A stretch of DNA of 64,000 nucleotides, taken from NCBI GenBank assembly GCA_035546295.1, contig DATKBT010000067.1, forward strand, positions 29,649 to 93,648, in the 5' to 3' direction. Numbering within the stretch: position 1 is the first letter of the stretch; the number at the start of each line of letters is the position of its first letter. Under the pieces are notes generated by a model that had not been told where the DNA came from, made no database searches, and saw nothing but the letters and a program-made list of their open reading frames with translations. Source of the DNA: DATKBT01 sp035546295. Lineage in GTDB: Bacteria; Acidobacteriota; Thermoanaerobaculia; Multivoradales; Multivoraceae. Shown here piece after piece: positions 17,339 through 25,822 of the stretch. A program made the translations under genes and the position numbers.

Positions 17339-17469
17339 CGGGCCCGGTCAAGCTCGCCCGTGGCTCCTGCCCGAGCGTCGTCAGAGCCTCCATCCAGCGC
17401 GCGTCCCGGACTCTCGGCCGGGACCCCCGAACGCGCGGCGGCGGTCTGCTCGCCTCGGATCGTCTGGTT

Positions 17470-18480
17470 CTATCCGCCCCAGAGCGTCGCGTTCCACGTC
17501 ATCCGGCCGTCCGCGCCGAGACCGAGCCCCGGCTCGCGATCCCGGGCGAGCAGATAGGGACCGTCGAGATCGACGAATCGCAGCCCCTGCGCGAGGATGA
17601 GCGCGGGCGCCATCGACAGCGAGGTGCCCACCATGCAGCCGACCATCGCCTCGAGGCCGCGCGCCTCGGCCTCGCGCCGGAGGTCCAGCGCGCAGGTCAC
17701 GCCGCCGGTCTTGTCGAGCTTGAGGTTGACCATGTCGTACCGCTCGGCGACCCGATCGAGGTCGGCCGCGGTGTGGAACGCCTCGTCGGCGCACAGGGGC
17801 ACTGGGTGCTCGATGGTGCGCAGCAGATCGTCGCACGCGGGCGCCACGGGCTGCTCCACCATCGCGACACCGAGGCCGGCGAGCGTCGCCAGCCGCTCCT
17901 CGACGAGCTCGGGAGCCCACGCTTCGTTGGCATCGACGATCAACGTCGCGCCGGGCGCGGCCTCGCGCACGGCAGCCACCCGCTCGGCGTCGGGACCGCC
18001 GTCGAGCTTGAGCTTGAGGGTCGCGAAGTCACGCAGCGCCGCCGCCTGCTCGCCCATCGTCTCCGGGTCGTCGAGGCTCAGCGTGCGTACCGTCCGCGCC
18101 GTGGGTGGCGCTTCGAGGCCGGCGGCGCGCCAGGCGGGAACGCCGCTCGAACGAGCCTCGAGGTCCCATAGGGCAGCGTCGATCGCATTGCGCGCGGCCC
18201 CCGCCGGCAGCGCATCGAGCAGTTCCCTGCGCTCGGCCCCGCGCGCCGCTGCGCTCTCGATCCAGTCGCGCGACGATTCGATCGCGGCGACGACGCCGTC
18301 GGGAGTCTCGCCGAAGTGCGCGTACGGCACGCACTCGCCGCGCCCGCTCACGCCGTCGCGCTCGATCGTCACCGTCACCACGCGGCTCTCGGTGCGCGAG
18401 CCCCGCGAGATCGCGAAGCGTCCGCGAATCGGGAAGATCTCGATCGCGACCTCGAGTCTTGCGGACTCCTCCCGGCTCAC
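17470..18480 (-). CDS. dgcA: Enolase-superfamily racemase/epimerase, N-acetyl-D-glutamate racemase-like
   Basis: 336 residues from GTG 18480. Muconate-lactonizing subgroup residues are all present: LKLKLDG (acid/base K-x-K), metal ligands in IVDANEAW, MVEQPV and CADEAF, the second base in NLKLDKTGG, and FVDLDGPY, the D-x-D of the L-Ala-D/L-Glu epimerase branch. Read alone it would be called dipeptide epimerase. The upstream gene is a DUF1611 protein overlapping it by four bases (GTGA), and this pair is known as dgcN-dgcA, where DgcA racemises N-acetyl-D-glutamate to the L form. The pairing favours that role; a peptidoglycan dipeptide role remains possible. Confidence 0.85.
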   Translation of the reverse strand: MSREESARLEVAIEIFPIRGRFAISRGSRTESRVVTVTIERDGVSGRGECVPYAHFGETPDGVVAAIESSRDWIESAAARGAERRELLDALPAGAARNAIDAALWDLEARSSGVPAWRAAGLEAPPTARTVRTLSLDDPETMGEQAAALRDFATLKLKLDGGPDAERVAAVREAAPGATLIVDANEAWAPELVEERLATLAGLGVAMVEQPVAPACDDLLRTIEHPVPLCADEAFHTAADLDRVAERYDMVNLKLDKTGGVTCALDLRREAEARGLEAMVGCMVGTSLSMAPALILAQGLRFVDLDGPYLLARDREPGLGLGADGRMTWNATLWGG

Positions 18481-19493
18481 GCCAGCCCCTCCTCGGCCAC
18501 CAGCCGATCGCCCAGCGCGCCGACGCCGAAGCGCACCGGGTCGACGGCCGGCAGCCCGTGCCGGCGCTCCACTGCTTCGAGCAGGTCCCGCGCGGCGTCC
18601 TCGTCGAGCCGCGAGGTGTTGAACGAGAATCCCAGGCAGCGCACCGAGGGGTTGGTCAGGCTGGCAGCATCGAGCGAGGCGCGCAGCGTCTTCTCCAGCG
18701 AGGGCAGCCGCATGTGGGGGACGTGGCGCAGATGTGGCCGCGTCGGCTCGTGGCAGAGCACCAGCCAGTCGGGCTGGGCGCCGTGGATCAGACCGAGGGT
18801 GACCCCGGCATATGCCGGATGGAAGAGCGATCCCTGCCCCTCGATCACGTGCCACTCTCCCGGCGCGGCGGGCGAGAGCGTCTCGACTGCGCCGGCGACG
18901 AAGTCGGCGACCACGGCGTCGATCGGCACGCCCTCGCCCGCGATCAGGATGCCGGTCTGGCCGGTCGCCTTGAAACGGGCGTCGAGGCTCCGCGACCGCA
19001 GGTCCCGCTCGAGCGCGAGCGAGGTGTACATCTTGCCGACGCTGCAGTCGGTGCCGACGGTGAGGATTCGCTTGCCCGCGCGCGGCACGCCGCAGCCCAC
19101 CGGGAAGTCCTGACCCGGCTCGCGCACGTCGATCAGGCGCCGACCCTGCCTGGCAGCCGCCTCGCGCAGCGGCTCGATCGAGCCGAGTCGCTTGTGCATG
19201 CCGGACGCGAGGTCGAGCCCCGCCTCGAGCCCCGAGACCAGGAGGTCGATCCACTGGTCGGGCAGGAAGCCGCCGGCGTTGACGGTTCCCACCACGAGCG
19301 TGCGCGCGCCCGCCGCGTGGGCCTCGGCCGGGCTCATGACCGGCAGACCGAGGCTCTGGCCGCCCGGCATCGCGATCTCGGCCACGCACTGCTCGGGTCG
19401 CCACGCGTGGATGCCGCGCGCCGTCTTCGCGTCGACCGGGTCCGTCGAGTCGCCGAGGAAGAGAAGATACGGGGTCTCGATCTGGACGCTCAC
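18477..19493 (-). CDS. dgcN: DUF1611 protein, D-glutamate N-acetyltransferase-like (DgcN)
   Basis: 338 residues from GTG 19493, with GAGGTG about ten bases upstream. The DUF1611 family pattern is clear: an N-terminal domain with FLGDSTDPVDAKTARG and VVGTVNAGGFLP, then a P-loop-like VGTDCSVGKMYTSLAL, KATGQTGILIAGEGVPIDAVVADFVAGA and EGQGSLFHPAYAGVT. In marine proteobacteria and haloarchaea members of this family acetylate D-glutamate as the first step of D-glutamate use. It overlaps the racemase gene by four bases, so the two are co-translated. It is divergent from padR across a 148-bp region. Confidence 0.85.
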   Translation of the reverse strand: MSVQIETPYLLFLGDSTDPVDAKTARGIHAWRPEQCVAEIAMPGGQSLGLPVMSPAEAHAAGARTLVVGTVNAGGFLPDQWIDLLVSGLEAGLDLASGMHKRLGSIEPLREAAARQGRRLIDVREPGQDFPVGCGVPRAGKRILTVGTDCSVGKMYTSLALERDLRSRSLDARFKATGQTGILIAGEGVPIDAVVADFVAGAVETLSPAAPGEWHVIEGQGSLFHPAYAGVTLGLIHGAQPDWLVLCHEPTRPHLRHVPHMRLPSLEKTLRASLDAASLTNPSVRCLGFSFNTSRLDEDAARDLLEAVERRHGLPAVDPVRFGVGALGDRLVAEEGLA

Positions 19494-19579
19494 TGCGAGA
19501 CGGCACCTCGTGGTCGGTGAGGGCGGGAGACTACCGCGACTCGTCGAGGCGCCGCTGAAACCGGAGCACGCGCCGCACG

Positions 19580-19616
19580 TATCTGTTATCAACGGATATC
19601 TGTAGACTACCGATAT
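19580..19616. promoter_or_regulatory. Paired inverted repeats, PadR operator candidate
   Basis: Two dyads with identical spacing share a central GATATC: TATC (19580-19583), N11, GATATC (19595-19600), N11, GATAT (19612-19616). This AT-rich patch is the only one in the 148-bp region between dgcN and padR and covers the likely padR promoter, as expected for an autoregulated PadR dimer pair. Confidence 0.55.
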
Positions 19617-19641
19617 ACGACCGACCCGACAGGAGCCACCC

Positions 19642-20127
19642 TTGCGCCGTCCCAGATCCGGCGACCGAAGGAGAGGCAGCCGGGCCTCGAGAGGCTCGGA
19701 GGAGCAGCCTGCGGCTCGTCCTGCAGCCCGACCCCGGCGAGCAATCAGCCGCTCGTCCACACACCCGGACCCGCCGGCCGCGGCGCAGCGGGTCGCCTGT
19801 CACCTGCCGCTGCGACCCGCCGACATGCAGATCCTGCTGATGCTCGGCAACGGCCCACTCCACGCCTACGGCCTGGCGAAGGAGGGATCCGCCGAGTGTG
19901 GAGTCGAGCTCGGCATCGGTTCCCTCTACCGGACCCTGAACCGCCTGCGCACCGCCGGGCTGATCGAGGAGGCGCCGGCAGAGAGCGGCGGGGGGCCGGG
20001 GCCTGCCCGGCGACCCTGGCGGATCACGGCGCTCGGGCGGGAGGTCGCGGCCGCCGAGGCGCGACGCCTCGAGACCGTCGTCGCCGCGGCCCGGGCGCGC
20101 CGCTTTCTGCCGGACGCCGACCGGTGA
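19642..20127 (+). CDS. PadR-family transcriptional regulator
   Basis: 161 residues from TTG 19642, chosen because AGGAG lies six bases upstream. The first 55 residues are basic and disordered; the PadR winged helix follows (LRPADMQILLMLGNGPLHAYGLAKEG, then GIGSLYRTLNRLRTAGLIEEAP as recognition helix and wing). PadR proteins are usually repressors. Its TGA overlaps the GTG of ADOP permease 3 by four bases, an arrangement common in Acidobacteriota, so it almost certainly controls that permease and itself through the repeats at 19580-19616. Confidence 0.9.
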   Translation: MRRPRSGDRRRGSRASRGSEEQPAARPAARPRRAISRSSTHPDPPAAAQRVACHLPLRPADMQILLMLGNGPLHAYGLAKEGSAECGVELGIGSLYRTLNRLRTAGLIEEAPAESGGGPGPARRPWRITALGREVAAAEARRLETVVAAARARRFLPDADR

Positions 20128-22862
20128 GACCCAGATCCGAGGCGGCAGTGAGCGAGGGGAGGCCGCTGCCGCTCGCGGCACGACTCGCTCTCGCCACTCT
20201 CCCTGCCCGCTTCCGGCGCGAGTTCGGCCCCGGGATCGAGGAGCTCGGCCGGCGGCGCCTCGCCACGGCTCGAGGTCGGGCGCGCCGAGCGGCGATCACC
20301 CTGGGACTGATCGCCGACCTGCTGCGCACTGCGGCGGCCGAGCGCCTGTCGAGCTCCTACCGGGCTGCGCCCCTCACGCCGTCACCGCGACGGCACGACC
20401 GACGAGGATCGCCGATGACCGATCTGCTCCGAGACCTCCGCTACGCGCTGCGTTCCGCCCTCCGGCGTCCCGGCTGGTCGGCTCTGGTCGTGCTCACGCT
20501 GGCGGTGGGGATCGGCGCCAGCACGGCGATCTTCACCGTGGTCGACGGCGTGCTGCTCGAGCCGCTCCCCTACGACGAGCCCGACGAGCTGCTCCGCGTC
20601 TACGGCCGCTTCGACCCCGAGAGCGGCTTCGACTTCCCGACCTTCGACCTCTCGGGTCCCGAGCTCGTCGACTACCGGCGGGACGCGCGCACGGTCGAGG
20701 ACGTCGCCGCCTTCCGCATCGGCGGCGTCACCGTGACCGCCCCCGGAGTCGACCCCGAGCGCATCCAGGCGGGCGTCGTGACCAGCAACCTCTTGCGCCT
20801 GCTGCGGGTCGAGCCCATCCTCGGACGCGGCTTCTCCGAGGAGGAAGGGCGACCAGGGGGAGCCTCGGTCGCCCTCGTCTCCCACGGCCTGTGGCTCGAG
20901 CGCTATAGCGGCGAGGACGTGCTGGGCAGAACGATCGAAATCTCGGGTCGGGATCACGCCATCGTCGGTGTGCTGCCCCGTCACCTCGACTTTCCCGATC
21001 CGAAGGTCCGGCTCTGGCTGCCGCTGCAGATCGACGAGGCCAACCCGGGCAGCCGTCAGGGGCACGGCCTCTCCGCGGTGGCGCGCATCGCGCCCGGGTC
21101 CGATCTCGAAGCGGTCAGGAGCGAGCTCGAGGTGATGATGGCGAGCTGGAAGCAGCGCTTCCCCGAGATCCACACCGGCCACTACCTGATCGTCGTGCCG
21201 CTGCTCGAGGATCTGGTCGGCGCCGCCCGGCCGGCGCTCTCGATCCTGCTCGCCTGCTCGGTGCTCGTGCTCCTGATCGTCTGCGCCAACGTCGCGAGCC
21301 TGATGCTCGCGCGCAGCGAGGATCGCGGTCGCGACGTCGCCCTGCGCGCGGCGCTGGGCGCCGGTCGCAGTCGCCTGCTCCGCCACCTCGTCCTCGACGG
21401 CCTGGTGCTCGCGATCTGCGGCGGCGCGCTCGGCGTGCTGCTCTCGCAGATCGTGGTCGCCGCGCTGCTGCGCGCTCATGCCGGCAGCATTCCGAGAGCG
21501 CACCAGATCGGCGCGGATGCGAGCGTGCTCCTGTTCGCGGTCGCGGCGACGGTGGCGACGGCGCTCCTGTTCAGCCTCGCGCCCGCCTTCCAGCTCGGCG
21601 CGGCGCCGCAGCGCCGGCTGATCGAGAGCACGCGCGGGGGCACCGAATCCGTTCGCCGTGTCCTGCTGCGCCGAGTGCTCGTCGCCGCCGAGACCGCGCT
21701 GTGTTTCGTGCTGGTCCTGGGCGCCGGTCTCCTGGTGCGCAGTTTTCGCGAGCTGATGGCGGTCGACCCGGGGTTTCGCACCGAGGGGCTGCTGCTCGCC
21801 AACGTCTCGCTGGCGTCCGCCGAGTATCCAGAAGCTGAGCAGGTCACAGCGTTCGCGCGCCGGCTGGCCGAGCGCGCCGACGCACTGCCCGCGGCCGACT
21901 CGGCCTCGGTCTCCGGCTACACCCCCCTGTACTCGAGCTTCGGAGTCTGGGATTTCGAGCTCGAGGGCAAGTCCGAGCGGGTCGACAGCGACTGGGCCTA
22001 CAACGCGCGCTTCGCGGCCGTCGACCACGGCTACCTCGAGACGCTCGGCGTCCCCCTGCTCGGAGGCCGATCGTTCACGGCGGCCGATCGTGCGGGCGCC
22101 GAGCCGGTGGCCATGGTCAACGCCGAGTTCGTCCGCCGTTTCCTGCCGCGCGACGAGCCCCTCGAAAAGCGCATCCGTGTCGCGACGCCGGACGACGCCA
22201 ACCCCTGGGCGCGGATCGTGGGCGTCGTCGGCGACGAGCGCTCGCAGGGGCTCGACGAGGAGGCCCCTCCGGTCTACTACTTCGTCTTCGACCAGACCTC
22301 CCAGACCCTCCGCCAGCCGCTCCGCTACCTGACCGTCGCCATCCGTACCGGCCGCGACCCCTCGGCCCTGGTCGGTCCGCTGCGGGCCGGGCTGGCCGAG
22401 CTCGATCCCAGGCTTCCCCTGATCCAGCCGCAGACGATGAGCGAGACGATCGCCAACTCGACGGGACGGCAGCGCTTCACGACGGTTCTCCTCGAGCTCT
22501 TCGCGGTGGTCGCCCTGGCGCTCGGAGCCTCCGGGATCCACGGCGTGCTCGCCTGCTCGGTGGCGCGCCGCACGCGCGAGCTGGGGATCCGGAGCACTCT
22601 CGGAGCCCTCCCCCGGGAGCTGCTCGAGCTGGTCCTGGCACAGGGACTCGCTCCCGTGCTGGTCGGTCTCGCAGCCGGCGCCGTCGCCTCGATCTACCTG
22701 TCGCGCTACGTCTCGAGCCTGCTGTTCGGCGTCACCGCCACCGATCCCTGGACCTGGGCGGCGGTGGTCGGCCTGCTGCTGCTCGTCGCGCTCCTGGCCT
22801 GCGTGGCGCCGGCGCGACGAGCGATGCGGCTCGATCCGGTCGAGGCGCTACGGGACGGCTAG
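20124..22862 (+). CDS. ADOP-family FtsX/MacB-like permease 3 with N-terminal cytosolic extension
   Basis: 912 residues from GTG 20124, overlapping padR by four bases. It has an extra N-terminal domain of about 95 residues (LPARFRREFGPGIEELG) seen in the PadR-coupled class of ADOPs; a start at GTG 20148 is an alternative. Then come the usual parts: helix 1 (about 112-135), periplasmic MacB-like domain (LLEPLPYDEPDELLRVYGRF), FtsX block with VCANVASLMLARSEDRGRDVALRAALGAG, second periplasmic domain, and the final FtsX block ending RAMRLDPVEALRDG. Its stop codon is the first base triplet of dispersed repeat copy 1. Confidence 0.92.
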   Translation: MRPRSEAAVSEGRPLPLAARLALATLPARFRREFGPGIEELGRRRLATARGRARRAAITLGLIADLLRTAAAERLSSSYRAAPLTPSPRRHDRRGSPMTDLLRDLRYALRSALRRPGWSALVVLTLAVGIGASTAIFTVVDGVLLEPLPYDEPDELLRVYGRFDPESGFDFPTFDLSGPELVDYRRDARTVEDVAAFRIGGVTVTAPGVDPERIQAGVVTSNLLRLLRVEPILGRGFSEEEGRPGGASVALVSHGLWLERYSGEDVLGRTIEISGRDHAIVGVLPRHLDFPDPKVRLWLPLQIDEANPGSRQGHGLSAVARIAPGSDLEAVRSELEVMMASWKQRFPEIHTGHYLIVVPLLEDLVGAARPALSILLACSVLVLLIVCANVASLMLARSEDRGRDVALRAALGAGRSRLLRHLVLDGLVLAICGGALGVLLSQIVVAALLRAHAGSIPRAHQIGADASVLLFAVAATVATALLFSLAPAFQLGAAPQRRLIESTRGGTESVRRVLLRRVLVAAETALCFVLVLGAGLLVRSFRELMAVDPGFRTEGLLLANVSLASAEYPEAEQVTAFARRLAERADALPAADSASVSGYTPLYSSFGVWDFELEGKSERVDSDWAYNARFAAVDHGYLETLGVPLLGGRSFTAADRAGAEPVAMVNAEFVRRFLPRDEPLEKRIRVATPDDANPWARIVGVVGDERSQGLDEEAPPVYYFVFDQTSQTLRQPLRYLTVAIRTGRDPSALVGPLRAGLAELDPRLPLIQPQTMSETIANSTGRQRFTTVLLELFAVVALALGASGIHGVLACSVARRTRELGIRSTLGALPRELLELVLAQGLAPVLVGLAAGAVASIYLSRYVSSLLFGVTATDPWTWAAVVGLLLLVALLACVAPARRAMRLDPVEALRDG

Positions 22863-23128
22863 GTCGACTAGGCCAGCGGGAAGTTCTTGCCTGCCTGCGG
22901 CAGGCGGCGGTCATTGGCCTCGCGCAAGCGCGAGACCAAGGCTCACAAAACGGTCAAAGTTCGATCAAGCCGCTGCGCTCGCCCAGAGAAACGGCTGCGG
23001 CCTGGTCGACCCAGCCGCGCCCGCTTGCGGGCTTGCGGCGCACGAGTGATCGGCTAGCGGGCTCGTGGTATGACCGCGCTTCGATCTCGCCGCTCGTTGG
23101 GGAGTGGTGACCACCACGAGCCCGCTAG
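22860..23128 (+). repeat. Dispersed intergenic repeat, copy 1 (269 bp)
   Basis: Begins TAGGTCGACTAGGCCAGCGG at the stop codon of ADOP 3 and ends with the right arm of a perfect 16-bp inverted repeat (arms 23054-23069 and 23113-23128, CTAGCGGGCTCGTGGT). Inside are hairpins GCCTGC/GCAGGC, CTCGCGC/GCGCGAG and GCCCGC/GCGGGC. The convergent glycosyltransferase gene on the other strand also ends inside it, using the TAG in the left arm. Same element as 47562-47830 (inverted) and 58841-59052. Confidence 0.85.
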
Positions 23129-24787
23129 ACCCGGCCCGGGCGCGCTCCGCTCACGCAGCCGCCGGACGACCACCCGGCCGCGGCCCGACGGAGGATCCTC
23201 GAAAGCCGCATCCTCGGCGTACAGGGCCCTGATCTCGGGATCGGTGAGCACCGGATACTCGCGGTGGAAGAGCGGCACGTCGACGATCACCTCCGGCGGA
23301 GCCTGGAGCAGGAGAGCGGCCTGGCGGCCCTCGGCGCGCGCCGCGCGGGACTGGGGCGACACCAGGCCGACCAGGTCGAGGATCGGACGGCGGGAGAAGT
23401 AGCCGAGGACCCCGATCTCCACCGCCGCGGCCCGGCCCTGGTCGCCCTCCCGGCCGCTCGCGGCGCGAAGGTGCTCGCCGACCTGTCGGTAGATCGCGTA
23501 CCGGGGGTCGGGCGGCTCTCGCCAGGTCGAGCCCAGCCACGCGAGCGCCGGAGCCAGCACCGGCACGACCAGGAGGAGGGCGACGATCGGCGCCATCGTA
23601 GCGTCGGCGCGCTCACGTCGCGCGGCGACCGGCCTCGCCACCGCCCTGCCGAGCGCGGCGGCGCCGAAGGCGGCGAGGAGCACGAGCGTGGCGACGGTCG
23701 GCAGGTGATACCAGGGCGCGAAGGGAACGGCCGCCATCCGGTAGAACACCTCGAGCGCGAGCACCCAGCCGGCGATCGCCAGAGGAACCGGGTCGCGCCA
23801 GAGCCGACGCCGGATCAGCTCCGCGACCCCCGCCGCCGCCAGGCAGGCGAGCGCGATCGTCGAGGAGAGCGGCATGGTCCTGGTCAGCCAACGCCACTGG
23901 GCGAACGCATAGCTGGGCCCATCGGCAGCGAGCTCCGACTGCTTGGCCGCGAGGGTGGTGGGCAGCACCGAATCGAAGGCCAGCCAGAGCATGCCGAGCC
24001 AGGCGACGACCGGCAGCAAGGCGGCGGCGGCGTACGCGACGGGCAGGCGACGGCGATGCCCCCACAACGCGGCACCCAGCGCCCCGCCACCGAGCAGCGC
24101 GTCGAGGCGCATCGTGGCCGCCAGCGCGACCAGCAGCCCGGCGACGACGTCGTGCCTCCCGGAGCGCGCGACGAGCGCCGCCGCGCCGATCAGGGCGATC
24201 ACGGGCAGCGCCTCGGCTCCCAGCAGCTCGACGTGCCAGCGCAGAGTCAGCGACAGCACGGCGGCGCACGTCGAGACGACTGCGGCCTCGGCCGCGAGGC
24301 GGCGCCCTCCGTCGCCCCGTGGCGCCGCCAGGACCGGCAGCAGACACACCGCCCCGATCGAGAACACCCCCACCACGGATCCCCACTGCGGGGCGCCCCA
24401 GCCGAGCGGACGGCCGAGCCAGGAGAGGGCGGCGAGCAGCACCGCGAACCCGGGCGCCGAGGTTCCCAGAACCCATTCGCCGGGGTTGTAGGTCAGGCCT
24501 TCCCCGGCCGCCATCCGTTCGGCGTAGCGATAGGTGATGAACGCGTCGTCGTAGGAGAAGCCCCAGAATCCGACCGCGATCACGGCGCCCAGCGCGACGA
24601 CGAGGACGAGGGGAAGCCAGGCGGCCGGATGGATCGGTAGCAGCTGGTCGGGTCGCCGCATGGCAGGGTCACCGATCGATGCCGCAAAGAGCCCCGGCCC
24701 GCCCGAGCCGCGACTCGGGACCACGGCGCTCGGCGACCGGACGTCCAGCGCGCTCGTCTGCACCGCGACCGACTCCGGTGAGACCAT
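23054..24787 (-). CDS. Polytopic membrane glycosyltransferase (GT-C-like)
   Basis: 577 residues from ATG 24787, which has GAGGG six bases upstream; ATG 24661 is an alternative that removes 42 residues before the first helix. About ten hydrophobic segments are visible. After helix 1 comes GFSYDDAFITYRYAERMAAGEGLTYN, the acidic first-loop motif of GT-C enzymes that use polyprenyl-phosphate sugars, like those of arabinofuranosyl- and mannosyltransferases. The soluble C-terminal part has LGYFSRRPILDLVGLVSP, common in this group. The last 25 codons come from the dispersed repeat, so the C-terminal tail is not native to the family. Confidence 0.8.
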   Translation of the reverse strand: MVSPESVAVQTSALDVRSPSAVVPSRGSGGPGLFAASIGDPAMRRPDQLLPIHPAAWLPLVLVVALGAVIAVGFWGFSYDDAFITYRYAERMAAGEGLTYNPGEWVLGTSAPGFAVLLAALSWLGRPLGWGAPQWGSVVGVFSIGAVCLLPVLAAPRGDGGRRLAAEAAVVSTCAAVLSLTLRWHVELLGAEALPVIALIGAAALVARSGRHDVVAGLLVALAATMRLDALLGGGALGAALWGHRRRLPVAYAAAALLPVVAWLGMLWLAFDSVLPTTLAAKQSELAADGPSYAFAQWRWLTRTMPLSSTIALACLAAAGVAELIRRRLWRDPVPLAIAGWVLALEVFYRMAAVPFAPWYHLPTVATLVLLAAFGAAALGRAVARPVAARRERADATMAPIVALLLVVPVLAPALAWLGSTWREPPDPRYAIYRQVGEHLRAASGREGDQGRAAAVEIGVLGYFSRRPILDLVGLVSPQSRAARAEGRQAALLLQAPPEVIVDVPLFHREYPVLTDPEIRALYAEDAAFEDPPSGRGRVVVRRLRERSAPGPGLAGSWWSPLPNERRDRSAVIPRAR

Positions 24788-24838
24788 CCTCCACCCTCGC
24801 ACGCGGAGCGGTGAGCGCCGGCGTGACAGCCCGTCCTA

Positions 24839-24857
24839 GTGTCCTGTAACAGGACAC
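24839..24857. promoter_or_regulatory. 19-bp palindromic operator candidate
   Basis: GTGTCCTGT-A-ACAGGACAC is a perfect 9+1+9 palindrome 52 bp upstream of the glycosyltransferase start. Its regulator is not known; the symmetry and length suit a dimeric repressor. Confidence 0.45.
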
Positions 24858-25061
24858 CACGATGCCGGTTCGCGAGCTGCGGCGGAGAGCTGAGGATCGG
24901 GAGCGCATCTCGAGTCCCGGCGGCTGTTCGCCGCAGCGGCGGCCGATTATCTCAGCCACGTCCCTTCTCGGAGTCGAACGCCCCGACGCCGCCCGAGACG
25001 AAGTCGCCCCGCCATCCGGCGCGCACGGACATCGCCGCCCGCCCGGGCGCCCCATCTGGTA

Positions 25062-25076
25062 GTCTGATTTGCAGAC
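25062..25076. promoter_or_regulatory. Inverted repeat in the molybdenum hydroxylase promoter region
   Basis: GTCTG-ATTTG-CAGAC, 113 bp before the first gene of the operon and overlapping TAGTCT, a possible -10 element. Probably a regulator site. Confidence 0.35.
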
Positions 25077-25188
25077 GATTCAGCGAGACACGCCGCTCCC
25101 AGCCCGCCCCGGAGCCGCCGCGCATTCGGTCCGCCGGGGCACGCCGACACGGGCGACGTGCCCGCCGCTCCGAACGGAGGGGACCCCG

Positions 25189-25818
25189 ATGGACGAACCA
25201 CGCAAGGGCCTGTCGCGGCGCAACTTCATCAAGGGTGTGATCGCCAGCGGGGCGACCGCGACCGGCGCCGCCTACCTGTTCCGCCAGAGCGGCGCGCTCT
25301 CCGCGCAGGCCGCGCTGCCCGGCACCGTCGAGCGGCTGGTGACGCTCCAGGTCAACGGCAGGAACCGACCGGTCGAGGTGCTGCGCCAGGAGACCCTGGC
25401 CATGACACTCCGTTACAAGCTCGGGCTCACGGGCACCAAGCTGGGGTGCGACCGCGCCGAGTGCGGCGCCTGCACGGTGCTGATCGACGGACAGCCGCAC
25501 TACGCGTGCTCGATCCTCACCCACATGGTGCGCGGGCGCGAGGTCACCACCGTCGAGGGCCTCGAGGCCGCGGACGGCACCCTCCACCCGGTGCAGCAGG
25601 CGGTGATCGACGAGGCCGGCTTCCAGTGTGCGTTCTGTGCTCCGGGCTTCATCATGTCGATGGTGGCTCTGGTGCGCGACAACCCCGGTTGTACCCGGGA
25701 GGAGGCGCGCCAGGCGCTCTCCGGCAACATGTGCCGCTGCGGCGACTACAACAAGATCCTAAACAGCGTGATGCGTGCCGCCGAATCCACGCAGAAGCGC
25801 GCCGCGCAGGAGGCGTAG
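25189..25818 (+). CDS. Molybdenum hydroxylase, [2Fe-2S] subunit with Tat signal
   Basis: 209 residues from ATG 25189, with GGAGGGG six bases upstream. A Tat signal is clear (SRRNFIKGVIASG, ending near LSAQA). The mature part has the ferredoxin-type cluster ligands (GCDRAECGACTVLIDG ... C) and the second cluster on the helical domain (CAFCAPGFI ... CRCG), the pattern of CoxS/XdhA small subunits. It passes electrons from the Mo centre to the FAD subunit. The export signal would carry the folded complex into the periplasm, as in PaoABC-type aldehyde oxidoreductases. It leads a four-gene operon. Confidence 0.95.
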   Translation: MDEPRKGLSRRNFIKGVIASGATATGAAYLFRQSGALSAQAALPGTVERLVTLQVNGRNRPVEVLRQETLAMTLRYKLGLTGTKLGCDRAECGACTVLIDGQPHYACSILTHMVRGREVTTVEGLEAADGTLHPVQQAVIDEAGFQCAFCAPGFIMSMVALVRDNPGCTREEARQALSGNMCRCGDYNKILNSVMRAAESTQKRAAQEA

Positions 25819-25822
25819 AACG

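Larger units (their letters stand above)
24788..25188. other. 401-bp divergent intergenic region
   Basis: Lies between the glycosyltransferase (minus) and the molybdenum hydroxylase operon (plus). It holds a 19-bp perfect palindrome (24839-24857), a 15-bp inverted repeat (25062-25076) and a Shine-Dalgarno GGAGGGG before the operon. I see no convincing gene in it. Confidence 0.6.

Noticed and set aside
22860..23128. Dispersed repeat as an insertion sequence
   Set aside because: No transposase frame, and no target-site duplication can be seen; the copies are tied to gene ends.
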